From Brevundimonas sp. UBA4553 (GTDB lineage Bacteria; Pseudomonadota; Alphaproteobacteria; Caulobacterales; Caulobacteraceae), in contig NZ_DGLD01000016.1 in NCBI RefSeq assembly GCF_002387245.1, positions 1-64,000 on the forward strand: DNA of 64,000 bases, given 5' to 3'. The notes beneath the pieces were generated by a model. The model worked only from the letters and a program-made list of their open reading frames with translations. It was not told where the DNA came from and did not search any database. Made by a program: the position numbers and the translations under genes. This document shows positions 25,546 through 33,573 of this stretch, piece by piece. Numbering within the stretch: position 1 is the first letter of the stretch; every line of letters begins with the position of its first letter.

Positions 25546-26850
25546 TCAGGTCAGGCGATCGGCCTTCCTCAGACTGGGGAAGACCTTGGCCCAGATGCCG
25601 GTGGCGGCCAGGGCGCCAACCCCGCCGAACACCGCCGCGCCCACAGGGCCGAGCAGGCGCACCATGACCCCCGAATAGGCCTCTCCCAGTTCATTGGACG
25701 CGCCGATGAACAGCATGGAGACCGACGACACCCGGCCCCGCATGTGATCGGGCGTCGCCAGTTGGATCAGGGTCTGACGGATATTGACGCTGATCATGTC
25801 CGCCCCGCCGCCGATGAACAGCGCCAGCGCGCTCAGCCAGACCCAGTGCGACAGGCCGAACGTCAGGGTGGAAAGGCCGAACACCGCCACCGCGGCGAAC
25901 ATCCACCGCCCGCCGTGCTTCACGATCGGGAAACGGCTCAGATAGAGGGCTACCAGCAGGGCTCCGACCCCGAACGAGGCCCGCAACAGACCGAACCCTT
26001 GCGGTCCCACGTGCAGGATGTCGCGCGCAAAGATCGGCGTCAGCAGGGCCACCCCCGCCAGCAACACCACCACCAGATCGAGCGAGATGGCGCCCAGGAC
26101 GATCTTGGTCTTCCAGACGTAGGACAGACCTTCCTTGACCAGTTCCAGCGGCCCCACGCCGGTCTCGACAAACTGCGGCTTGCCCTTGGTGCGGATAAGC
26201 AGGAAGCAGCCGATAGCGATCAGGAAAAGCGCCATGGCCGAGGCGTAGGCCCAAGGCACCGCGAACCCGACGATGACGCCGCCCAGGGCCGGGCCGGCGA
26301 TAGCTCCGGTCTGGAAGGCGATGGACTGGGCCGCGATGGCCGGCGGCAGCGCCTTGCGCCCTACCACCATGGGCAGGAAGGCTTGGCTGGCCGGCGCGAG
26401 GAAAGCCCGCGCCGCGCCAAACACGGCGGCCACCGCCAGCAGCCCCCACAGCGGAGGGGAGCCATGAATAGCCATGGCCAGGAAGGCCAAGGCGCACAGG
26501 CTCTCGACCACGATGGACAGGGTCACGGTGTGCTTGCGGTCGCGCCGGTCGGCCATGGCCCCGGCGGGTAAGGTGAAGGCCAGCAACGGCAGGAACTGAC
26601 ACAGGCCGACCAGCCCCAAATAGAGGCTGGCCTCGGCGATCGGGTGGTCGCGCCGGGCGATCTCATAGACCTGCCACAACAGCGCCGAGGACTGGATCTG
26701 GATGCCCAGGACCGCCGCCACGCGCCCGACCCACAACAGGCGGAAGTCGCGAATGGCCCAAGGGCTGGAGGGCCCGCCGTCATGGGATTCGGGCGGCAGG
26801 GGCGGTTGCGGCGGAACCGTCGGGGCGGTGTCGATACTGTCTGTGGTCAC
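25546..26850 (-). CDS. MFS transporter (EntS/MFS_3-like)
   Basis: A 434-residue, twelve-helix major facilitator. It begins after a proline-rich tail with AIRDFRLLWVGRVAAVLGI, the usual start of the MFS_3 group that includes the enterobactin exporter EntS. MADRRDRKHTV between helices 2 and 3 is the signature loop, and MRGRVSSVSMLFIG lies in the second half. It probably exports a small molecule, but the substrate is unknown. The start is GTG at 26850 and overlaps the cupin stop (GTGA), so the cupin gene upstream is translated with it. Confidence 0.88.
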   Translation of the reverse strand: MTTDSIDTAPTVPPQPPLPPESHDGGPSSPWAIRDFRLLWVGRVAAVLGIQIQSSALLWQVYEIARRDHPIAEASLYLGLVGLCQFLPLLAFTLPAGAMADRRDRKHTVTLSIVVESLCALAFLAMAIHGSPPLWGLLAVAAVFGAARAFLAPASQAFLPMVVGRKALPPAIAAQSIAFQTGAIAGPALGGVIVGFAVPWAYASAMALFLIAIGCFLLIRTKGKPQFVETGVGPLELVKEGLSYVWKTKIVLGAISLDLVVVLLAGVALLTPIFARDILHVGPQGFGLLRASFGVGALLVALYLSRFPIVKHGGRWMFAAVAVFGLSTLTFGLSHWVWLSALALFIGGGADMISVNIRQTLIQLATPDHMRGRVSSVSMLFIGASNELGEAYSGVMVRLLGPVGAAVFGGVGALAATGIWAKVFPSLRKADRLT

Positions 26851-27323
26851 GTTCTTCGCGGTGTCTTTGGATAGGGGGTTCCGTCGCGGTGGAAATAGCG
26901 GCCGGCGCCCTTGGGGAGGATCATGTCGATGTCGGGATAGTCGCAGGCGTCTTCAGCGGGCCGGCGCGAACCGACCTCCAGCAGGACCGCCTCGTGGTCG
27001 CTACGGTTTTCGATCTTGTGGCCGTTTGGCACGCCCGCCTTGAAACCGGCGCAGTCGCCGGGACGCAGCACGGTCTCGCCGTCCTCCTCGACCAGCACCA
27101 CCTCGCCCTCGACCACCCAGACGAACTCGTCTTCCACCGAATGCCAGTGGCGCTGGCTGGACCAGGCCCCGGCGGGCAGGCGCAGCAGGTTGACCCCGAA
27201 CTGGTCCAGACCGACCGCATCGCCCAGCCGCCAGCGCCGTCGCGGCTTGCAAGGCGCGGCGAAGTCTTCCGGGTAGCCGGTCCCATGGCCGGTCGGCGCA
27301 TTGTCGATGTCGATCTTCGGCAC
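26847..27323 (-). CDS. Cupin-domain protein
   Basis: A 158-residue protein with a single cupin barrel. The metal-site pattern is SQRHWHSVEDEFVWVVEGE, followed by RPGDCAGFKAGVPNGHKIEN and then an LEVGSR strand. It resembles the cupin_2 proteins often annotated as sugar-isomerase-like or dioxygenase-like. The reaction is not known. Its stop overlaps the MFS start, so the two form an operon. The divergent neighbour is dapE. Confidence 0.85.
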   Translation of the reverse strand: MPKIDIDNAPTGHGTGYPEDFAAPCKPRRRWRLGDAVGLDQFGVNLLRLPAGAWSSQRHWHSVEDEFVWVVEGEVVLVEEDGETVLRPGDCAGFKAGVPNGHKIENRSDHEAVLLEVGSRRPAEDACDYPDIDMILPKGAGRYFHRDGTPYPKTPRRT

Positions 27324-27372
27324 GGTTTCGGGCCTTCTCGCGGATGCGGGATATGCCTAAAGCATAGAGCCC

Positions 27373-28566
27373 ATGAGCGCCGCATCACATTCCGTCATTG
27401 ATCCTGTCGAACTGACCCGCGACCTGATCCGCATTCCCTCCGTCACCCCCGCCGACGAGGGGGCGATGGACGTGCTGGAACGCGCCCTGACCGGCCTGGG
27501 CTTCACCTGCCGCCGCATGGTGTTCGAGGGGCCGACCGGCATGGGTCACGACGCCCGCATCGAGAACCTCTACGCCCGCCGTGGCACGGCCTCGCCCAAT
27601 CTCTGCTTCGCCGGCCACACCGATGTGGTGCCGACGGGCGACGTCGCCGCCTGGAGCGCCGCTCCGTTCGAGGGCGAGACGCGCGACGGCATCCTCTATG
27701 GCCGGGGCGCCGTCGACATGAAGGGCGGGATCGCCGCCTGGGTCGCCGCCGTCTCGCGCATTCTGGCTGAGGGCGACGTGCCCGGCTCCCTCTCCTTCCT
27801 GATCACCGGCGATGAGGAAGGCCCGGCCCTGCACGGCACCAAGCGGGTGGTCGAGGCCCTGGCCGCCGAGGGCGAGGTCATCGACGCCTGCGTGGTCGGC
27901 GAGCCCTCCTCGGCCCACCACCTCGGCGACATGATCAAGGTCGGGCGGCGCGGTTCGCTCAACACCTGGATCACCGCCCACGGCAAACAGGGCCACGTCG
28001 CCTATCCCGACCGCGCCGCCAATCCCGCGCCGGTCGTCGCCAAGCTGCTGGCCCGCCTCGACGCTCACGTTCTGGATGACGGATACCCGGAGTTTCCCCC
28101 GTCCAACCTCGAGATCACCACCATCGACGTCGGCAATCCGGCGACCAACATCATTCCCGCGGAAGCGAAGGCCCGCCTCAACATCCGCTTCAACCCGGCC
28201 CACACCGGCGACGGCCTGATAGACTGGCTGAACCGTGAGGCGGGCGCCCTTCAGGCCGAGACCGGCCTGCGCATCGAGTTGGAGCACATGTGCTCGGGCG
28301 AAGCCTTCCTGACCGAGCCGGGCGTCTTCGTCACGGCGGTGCAGGACGCGGTGGAGGCGACGCTGGGCCGCCGTCCCGAGGCCTCGACCACCGGCGGAAC
28401 CTCGGACGCCCGCTTCATCCGCTCGCTCTGTCCGGTGCTGGAGCTCGGCCTGGTCGGCCAGACTATGCACCAGATCGACGAGCGCGTGCCCGAGGCTGAA
28501 CTGCGCGCCCTGGCCGACGCCTATCAGGCGGTGATCCGAACCGTGATCGAGCGGTTGACGGCCTAG
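27373..28566 (+). CDS. dapE: Succinyl-diaminopimelate desuccinylase
   Basis: A 397-residue di-zinc M20 enzyme that makes LL-2,6-diaminopimelate for lysine and peptidoglycan. Seen motifs: LIRIPSVTPADEGAMD, CFAGHTDVVPTGD with ligands His82 and Asp84, GRGAVDMKGGIAAWV (Asp115), and ITGDEEGPALHGT with catalytic Glu148 and ligand Glu149. The C-terminal region has TTGGTSDARF. All catalytic residues are present. The TAG stop shares the tetranucleotide CTAG (28563-28566) with the stop of the opposite small gene. Confidence 0.96.
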   Translation: MSAASHSVIDPVELTRDLIRIPSVTPADEGAMDVLERALTGLGFTCRRMVFEGPTGMGHDARIENLYARRGTASPNLCFAGHTDVVPTGDVAAWSAAPFEGETRDGILYGRGAVDMKGGIAAWVAAVSRILAEGDVPGSLSFLITGDEEGPALHGTKRVVEALAAEGEVIDACVVGEPSSAHHLGDMIKVGRRGSLNTWITAHGKQGHVAYPDRAANPAPVVAKLLARLDAHVLDDGYPEFPPSNLEITTIDVGNPATNIIPAEAKARLNIRFNPAHTGDGLIDWLNREAGALQAETGLRIELEHMCSGEAFLTEPGVFVTAVQDAVEATLGRRPEASTTGGTSDARFIRSLCPVLELGLVGQTMHQIDERVPEAELRALADAYQAVIRTVIERLTA

Positions 28567-28772
28567 GCTTCGCCCGCCGCTTCCAGGCGGGCGATGCGGC
28601 GATCCATGTCCGCGACCTGATCCTTCAGGCGCTGTTTTTCCGAGGCCATGTCGACGGGCGTGCCGTCTTCATAGGTCAGTTGCGCGCCCTTCTCGATCAG
28701 GTCGAGGCGGTAAAGGGCTGTGACGCGAGTCGCCTTGAACCGCTCCAGTTCACTTTCCCTGTCGAGCGCCAT
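28563..28772 (-). CDS. Small coiled-coil protein, function unknown
   Basis: A 69-residue charged protein. It begins MALDRESELERFKATRVTAL and ends with a helical heptad-like part, SEKQRLKDQVADMDRRIARL. Its ATG overlaps the RidA stop as ATGA, which supports real translation. A single TAG shares bases with the dapE stop. It resembles small alphaproteobacterial DUF-type proteins but I assign no family. Confidence 0.65.
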   Translation of the reverse strand: MALDRESELERFKATRVTALYRLDLIEKGAQLTYEDGTPVDMASEKQRLKDQVADMDRRIARLEAAGEA

Positions 28773-29113
28773 CAGATCGCAGCCGTGACGATGATCTCGA
28801 CCAGATAGTCGGGCGTGGCCAGCCGGGCTTCGCTGGTGGCACGCGCGGGCGGATTGGCCGGATCGACCCAGGCGTCCCAGACCGCGTTCATGGCCTCGAA
28901 GTCGGCGATGTCGGCCAGCCAGATGGTGGCCATCAAAATCTTCGACTTGTCCGTCCCGGCCTGGGCCAGCAGGGCGTCGATCTCGGCCAGGGTCGTCCTG
29001 GTCTGGGCCGTGACGTCGTCGCCCGGCTCGCCGACCTGGCCGGCCAGATAGACGGTGTTCCCGTGGATGACGGCCTCGCTCATGCGGGCGCCGGGCTGGA
29101 TGCGGGTTATCAT
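28772..29113 (-). CDS. RidA family protein (reactive imine/enamine deaminase)
   Basis: A 113-residue YjgF/YER057c/UK114-type protein. RidA proteins hydrolyse reactive 2-aminoacrylate-type imines released by PLP enzymes. Motifs seen: IHGNTVYLAGQVG, LAEIDALLAQAGTDKSKIL, and the catalytic arginine in PARATSEARLATPDYLVEI. The length is short but within range. GGAGG lies about 6 nt before the ATG. A small coiled-coil gene overlaps the stop. Confidence 0.9.
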   Translation of the reverse strand: MITRIQPGARMSEAVIHGNTVYLAGQVGEPGDDVTAQTRTTLAEIDALLAQAGTDKSKILMATIWLADIADFEAMNAVWDAWVDPANPPARATSEARLATPDYLVEIIVTAAI

Positions 29114-29143
29114 GGGGAGGCCTCCTGAAATCGCGCCTCCGGC

Positions 29144-29287
29144 TTACCCCAGCATCATCTCCATCACCAGAAGGGCCGCGACGAAGACCGCCGCGAAAGC
29201 CATGCAGAAGAAGACGGCATCACGCAGGCGACTGCGCACAGGACGCAGGGGCGCGGCGGATGGAAGATTGATCGGCAGTCGCGACAT
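29144..29287 (-). CDS. Possible 47-residue single-pass membrane protein
   Basis: A small open frame starting MSRLPINLPSAAPLRPVRSR, then one hydrophobic helix (about residues 26-46). GAGGG lies about 7 nt upstream of the ATG, a good Shine-Dalgarno match. A short basic stretch before a single helix is a common plan for real small membrane proteins. Coding evidence is the RBS and helix only. Confidence 0.5.
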   Translation of the reverse strand: MSRLPINLPSAAPLRPVRSRLRDAVFFCMAFAAVFVAALLVMEMMLG

Positions 29288-29352
29288 CGACGGACCCTCG
29301 CTGAGATGTCGAGGATGCGCGCCTATGCTTACCCCTTGATAAACAGAAACAA

Positions 29353-30672
29353 TCAGTTTTCCGCCCGTTCCAGGAATCGCAGGGCGCTGAAGACATGAGC
29401 CTTCACTCCCAGGGGCAGCACCTTCTCGTTGACATCGAAAGCGGGCGAGTGGTTCGGGGCCGCCGCAGCCGGATCCACGCCGTCCGGGCTGCCGCCCAGA
29501 TGATAGAAGACGCCCGGCACGACCCGCTGGAAATAGCTGAAGTCCTCGGCCACCGTGGTCGGTGGAGTGGCCGGATTGACCTTGCCCGCGCCCGCCGCCT
29601 CTTCCAGCACGGGCGCCAGCCAGGCCGACAGAGCCTCGTCGTTGAAGACCAGGGCCGCATTCTGCCTGACCGCGAAATCGGCGGTGGCTCCGTAAGCCTC
29701 GGCCACATGATCTATGGCCGCCTCGGCCCGGGCCACCAGGGCGTCGCGCTGGGCCACGTCGAATGTGCGCAGAGTCCCGCTCAGCGTCGCGCTGTCTGGG
29801 ATGATGTTGTAACGCACGCCCGCGTCTATGGTCGCGATGGTGAAGACGGTCGGCGTCGTGGTCGGGTCGATGGTCCGCGCCGTCAGGGTGTTGACCGTCT
29901 GCACCACATTGGCGGCGGCGGCGATGACGTCCACGCCCTTCCATGGCCAGGCCCCATGCGTCTGCTTGCCGTGCAGGACGATATCGACCCGGTCCGACGC
30001 GGCCATGAAGCCTTGCGGTCGATAGAAGATGGTCCCCGGCGCGCCTGGCACGACATGCAGACCGAAGATGGCCTCGGGCGCCGGATCCTTCAGCGCCCCC
30101 TCCTCGATCATCAGGGCCGCCCCGCCCAGACGTTCGCCCGGAGGCGCTCCCTCCTCCGCCGGCTGGAAGATGAAGACGATCGTGCCGCTGATCTGATCCT
30201 TCATCCCGGCCAGGACCTCCGCCGCGCCCATCAACATGGCGACGTGGGCGTCATGGCCGCAGGCGTGGGCCACCGGCACGGTCTCGCCCATGTAGGTTCC
30301 GGTCGCGGTCGAGGCGAAGGCCAGGCCGGTCGCCTCCTTGACCGGCAGGGCGTCCATGTCGGCGCGCAGGGCGACCGTGCGTCCGGGCCGCGCGCCGCGC
30401 AGAATCCCGACCACCCCGGTCTTGCCCACGCCCGTGCGCACCTCCAGCCCCAGACCTCGCAGATGATCGGCGACAACGCCCGCCGTGCGCGTTTCGGCGA
30501 AGCCCAGTTCCGGGTGCTGATGCAGATCGCGCCGCCAGGCCACCACCTCCGGCATGACCCGGTCCACCGCCGCCTCGACGCTGGCGGCGGGAACCTGGGC
30601 CGCGGCGGCGCCCGCCCCCGTCAGGACGGCAGACGCGACAGCGGCGAGGATCAGACGGCGGCGAATGGTCAT
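29353..30672 (-). CDS. M20 family amidohydrolase (secreted)
   Basis: A 439-residue hydrolase of the M20D type (hippurate or N-acyl amino acid amidohydrolase). The start at 30672 (MTIRRRLILAAVASAV) gives a signal peptide ending AAAAQ. The metal ligands are in LRADMDALPV, VAHACGHDAHVAMLMG and FIFQPAEEGAPPGE. The binding-region His is in GKQTHGAWPW. The export signal suggests action on peptides or acyl amino acids in the periplasm. It is divergent from the ferredoxin-like gene, with about 80 nt between the starts. Confidence 0.92.
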   Translation of the reverse strand: MTIRRRLILAAVASAVLTGAGAAAAQVPAASVEAAVDRVMPEVVAWRRDLHQHPELGFAETRTAGVVADHLRGLGLEVRTGVGKTGVVGILRGARPGRTVALRADMDALPVKEATGLAFASTATGTYMGETVPVAHACGHDAHVAMLMGAAEVLAGMKDQISGTIVFIFQPAEEGAPPGERLGGAALMIEEGALKDPAPEAIFGLHVVPGAPGTIFYRPQGFMAASDRVDIVLHGKQTHGAWPWKGVDVIAAAANVVQTVNTLTARTIDPTTTPTVFTIATIDAGVRYNIIPDSATLSGTLRTFDVAQRDALVARAEAAIDHVAEAYGATADFAVRQNAALVFNDEALSAWLAPVLEEAAGAGKVNPATPPTTVAEDFSYFQRVVPGVFYHLGGSPDGVDPAAAAPNHSPAFDVNEKVLPLGVKAHVFSALRFLERAEN

Positions 30673-30755
30673 GGCGAACTCCCCTTTGTGAAGTTCATGT
30701 TGCGCGAGCGAACGCCGCTTGTGCAAGCCGCCGCGAACGCCGATCTTCAGACGGC

Positions 30756-31130
30756 ATGAGCAAGACGTCCAAACCGTTCAAGGTCTCTAAGACTCGCTGG
30801 AACGAGGTGGTTCTGGTGTGTCGCAAATGCTCGAAGAAGCTGGACGGCGGCTTCGGCCCGGATGGCGACAAGACGCTGAAGAAGGCCCTGCGGCGCTACC
30901 TGCACGCTGGAAAGGGCCGCAAGGCGGATCTGGCCGTCGTCGGCGCCGACTGCTTCGACGTCTGTCCCAGGAACGCCGTGGTCGCCGTCAACGCCCGACG
31001 CCCCGATGAACTGCTGATCGTGCCGGCGGGCGCCGACCTGTTCGAGGTCAAGGCGCGGCTGGGCCTGGACGACGGGCGACGGCTCAAGCCGCCGCTATCC
31101 CGCGCCGATCCTGCCGAGACGACTTCCTAA
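30756..31130 (+). CDS. Thioredoxin-fold ferredoxin-like protein (2Fe-2S type)
   Basis: A 124-residue protein with a basic N-terminus and the cysteine set CRKC (Cys22, Cys25) plus DCFDVC (Cys66, Cys70). Short single-domain proteins with this fold and two cysteine pairs resemble the (2Fe-2S) thioredoxin-like ferredoxins. The spacing CX2C and CX3C is visible; a bound cluster is inference. A C-terminal part ends SRADPAETTS. An SRPBCC gene follows 28 nt later. Confidence 0.6.
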   Translation: MSKTSKPFKVSKTRWNEVVLVCRKCSKKLDGGFGPDGDKTLKKALRRYLHAGKGRKADLAVVGADCFDVCPRNAVVAVNARRPDELLIVPAGADLFEVKARLGLDDGRRLKPPLSRADPAETTS

Positions 31131-31158
31131 AGTCGAAAAGCCGTGTCAGAGGCAGAAC

Positions 31159-31590
31159 ATGGACACGACCCGTATCGAGAAGCGTATCGGCGTGCACGCG
31201 CCGTCGGACCGCATCTGGGAGATCCTGTCGGATCTCGAGAACTGGCACACCTGGAATCCCTATGAAACGGGCGTGACGGGCGCGCTGGCCTTCGGCGCCG
31301 GCATCAGTCTGACCGAGGCTCTGCCCGGCATGGCCGAGCGTCAGGTGCAGGCGCGCCTCGGCGACTGGCAGCCCTATTCGCAACTGGTCTGGGCCGAGAA
31401 GCGCGGCTGGCTGTTCAACGCCATTCGCTACTACGAAATCGAGGAGCTGGAGCGCGGCAACTGCATCGTCTCCAACGGGGTGATCTTCTCGGGCCTGCGC
31501 GGCGAACTGTTCCACGACAAGCACCGCAAGACGATCCGCAGCGCCTACGAGGACATCAGCGAGGCTCTGCGACGCGCCGCCGAGGGCTGA
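31159..31590 (+). CDS. SRPBCC family protein
   Basis: A 143-residue START-like helix-grip protein. It has IEKRIGVHAPSDRIWEILSD at the start, then ENWHTWNPYETGVTG and a C-terminal helix with HRKTIRSAYEDISEALRRA. Members bind small hydrophobic ligands or act in lipid or hormone handling. No catalytic residues are known for this subgroup. It follows a ferredoxin-like gene and ends convergently, 3 bases from tadC. Confidence 0.82.
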   Translation: MDTTRIEKRIGVHAPSDRIWEILSDLENWHTWNPYETGVTGALAFGAGISLTEALPGMAERQVQARLGDWQPYSQLVWAEKRGWLFNAIRYYEIEELERGNCIVSNGVIFSGLRGELFHDKHRKTIRSAYEDISEALRRAAEG

Positions 31591-31593
31591 TCC

Positions 31594-32577
31594 TCAGCCC
31601 TTCATCATGTCCTGGATGTTGATGATCGCCGGGCCGAGAATGACCACGAACAGCACCGGCAGGAAGAAGACGATCATCGGCACGGTCAGCTGAGCCGGCA
31701 GCGCCGCGGCCTTCTTCTCGGCGGCGGCCAGACGCAACTCGCGGTTTTCCTTGGCCATGACCCGCAAGGCATTGCCCAATGGCGTGCCATAGGTTTCGGC
31801 CTGGGTCATGGCGGTGGCCACGGCCCGAATGCCGGGATGGTTTGTCCGTTTGGCCATGCCTTCGTAGGCCATCCGACGCTCGGGCAGGTAGCTCAATTCA
31901 GCCGATAGCAGGCTGAGTTCCTCGGCCAGCTCGATCGACTGGCTGCCCACTTCCTGACTGACCTTCTGGATCGCCGCCTCGATCGACATGCCCGATTCGA
32001 CGCAGATCAGCAGCAGATCCAGCGAGTCGGGAAAGGCGGCCACAATGGACTGTTTCCGCTTGGCGATGCGATTCTGAAGATAGAGGTTGGGCGCATAGAA
32101 GCCCGCCGCCGCCGCGAACACCAGCGCGCACAGCTTCAGCGTCAGATTGAAACCGAAGTCATTGACGACGAACAGGTAGAAGGCCGCCAGCACCATGAAG
32201 ATGAAGGGCGTGGCGAAGCGGAAGAAGTAGAAGGTGGTCAACGGACGCGGACCGCGGAACCCGGCCTGCGCCATGTTCTCCGCGACCTTCGGATCTTCCA
32301 GCAACTGGGTCAGGTTCAGACGCTCGACGACACGCTTCTTGAAGCCCTCGTCGGAGTGGCGCAGCGAGGCAGGATTGGCGCCGCCGCCCTTCATCGCCTG
32401 GCGCGATCGGCGCTTCAGCTCATCGCGACGCTCGGCGACGGCCTTCATCCGCTTGTCCAGCCGTTCGCCGCCCATGAAGGAGCCCAACAGGGTCAGGACG
32501 CTGGCGAAGACCGCGACCCCGACGCCGATGCTCAGCAGGTTCTGGGGGTCGGTGATGAAACGAAAGAAGCCGTTCAC
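31594..32577 (-). CDS. tadC: Tad pilus assembly inner-membrane protein TadC
   Basis: A 327-residue T2SS-F family protein and the last gene of the Flp/Tad operon. An N-terminal transmembrane segment (GVGVAVFASVLTLLGSF), a central pair of helices and a C-terminal pair (AALPAQLTVPMIVFF and LFVVILGPAII) are visible. The conserved cytoplasmic F domain is DSLDLLLICVESGMSIEAAI. TadB and TadC form the inner-membrane platform that works with the TadA ATPase to extrude Flp pilin. The start is GTG at 32577. Confidence 0.93.
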   Translation of the reverse strand: MNGFFRFITDPQNLLSIGVGVAVFASVLTLLGSFMGGERLDKRMKAVAERRDELKRRSRQAMKGGGANPASLRHSDEGFKKRVVERLNLTQLLEDPKVAENMAQAGFRGPRPLTTFYFFRFATPFIFMVLAAFYLFVVNDFGFNLTLKLCALVFAAAAGFYAPNLYLQNRIAKRKQSIVAAFPDSLDLLLICVESGMSIEAAIQKVSQEVGSQSIELAEELSLLSAELSYLPERRMAYEGMAKRTNHPGIRAVATAMTQAETYGTPLGNALRVMAKENRELRLAAAEKKAAALPAQLTVPMIVFFLPVLFVVILGPAIINIQDMMKG

Positions 32578-32590
32578 GACGCTCTTCCCC

Positions 32591-33565
32591 TCAGAACTTG
32601 AACGAGATCATGCGCTTCATCATGAAGACGCCGCAACTCATCCAGAGGCCCGCGCCCAGCAGCATGACCTGACCGCGCATGTCAGTGAACAGCAGCATCA
32701 TGTAGGCCGGGCTGGCGACCATGACCAACATCATGACCACAGGCGGCAGCGAACCGATGATGCCGGCCGAAGCGATAGCTTCCGAAGACATGGCCTTGAT
32801 CTTCTCGCCCATCATGCGCCGGGCCCGCAGCACAGTAGTGAGGTTCCCCAGCGCCTCGGCCAGATTGCCCCCGCTCTTTTGCTGAATGGCGATGACGATG
32901 GCGAAGAATTTGAGTTCCGGAACCGGCATCCGCTCGAACATCTTGTCCAGGGCCTCGGACAGGGTCAGGCCGACGCCCAGCCCCTCGACCAGCTGCTGGA
33001 ACTCGCCCGCCAGCGGCTGGGGACTTTCGCGGGCGATGATCTTGAAGCAGTCGTGGACCGGCAGACCCGTCTTGATGCCTCGCACCAGGATGTCGACGGA
33101 ATCGGGAAAGGCGAGCGAGAACTTCTTCATCCGCTTCTTGCCCTTCATGTTGACGACCCAGCGCGGCACGCCCAGCCCCATGACCAGGCCGATCCCCAGA
33201 GACAGCACGGGATTGAGCCCCAGGACAAACGCCATCACGGCGCCAATCACGCCCAGAACGATGCTGATGATGATGAAGGTGCGCAGGCTGATCGACAGGT
33301 CGGCCTGTTTGAGCTTCGCGCTCATGGTCATGCGCGCCTTGCGGTCGCGCCGGTCCACCTCCTGCAGTTGCAGCATGATCTGCTTGCGGCGCGCCTCGGG
33401 CGTATTGACCACAGCGGCGCGCTTCTTCGCGGTTTCCGCGCGTCCGACATTGAGCGCCTTGGCGCGCTTCACCGCCTGACTCGAACCGTCATCGCCGCTG
33501 ACCAGCACCCAGCCCAGACCGCCGATGGTGATGAAGGCCAGGAAGGCCGCAAGAATGGGGAGCAT
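32591..33565 (-). CDS. tadB: Tad pilus assembly inner-membrane protein TadB
   Basis: A 324-residue T2SS-F family protein paired with TadC. It starts with a hydrophobic helix (LPILAAFLAFITIGGLGWVL) and has two middle helices (about residues 85-130). The F domain is PDSVDILVRGIKTGLPVHDC, followed by GGNLAEALGNLTTVLR. The C-terminal helices end MKRMISFKF. It lies 13 bases before tadC and 8 after cpaF in transcription order, as in Caulobacter and Aggregatibacter tad loci. Confidence 0.93.
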   Translation of the reverse strand: MLPILAAFLAFITIGGLGWVLVSGDDGSSQAVKRAKALNVGRAETAKKRAAVVNTPEARRKQIMLQLQEVDRRDRKARMTMSAKLKQADLSISLRTFIIISIVLGVIGAVMAFVLGLNPVLSLGIGLVMGLGVPRWVVNMKGKKRMKKFSLAFPDSVDILVRGIKTGLPVHDCFKIIARESPQPLAGEFQQLVEGLGVGLTLSEALDKMFERMPVPELKFFAIVIAIQQKSGGNLAEALGNLTTVLRARRMMGEKIKAMSSEAIASAGIIGSLPPVVMMLVMVASPAYMMLLFTDMRGQVMLLGAGLWMSCGVFMMKRMISFKF

Positions 33566-33573
33566 CGCCGTCT

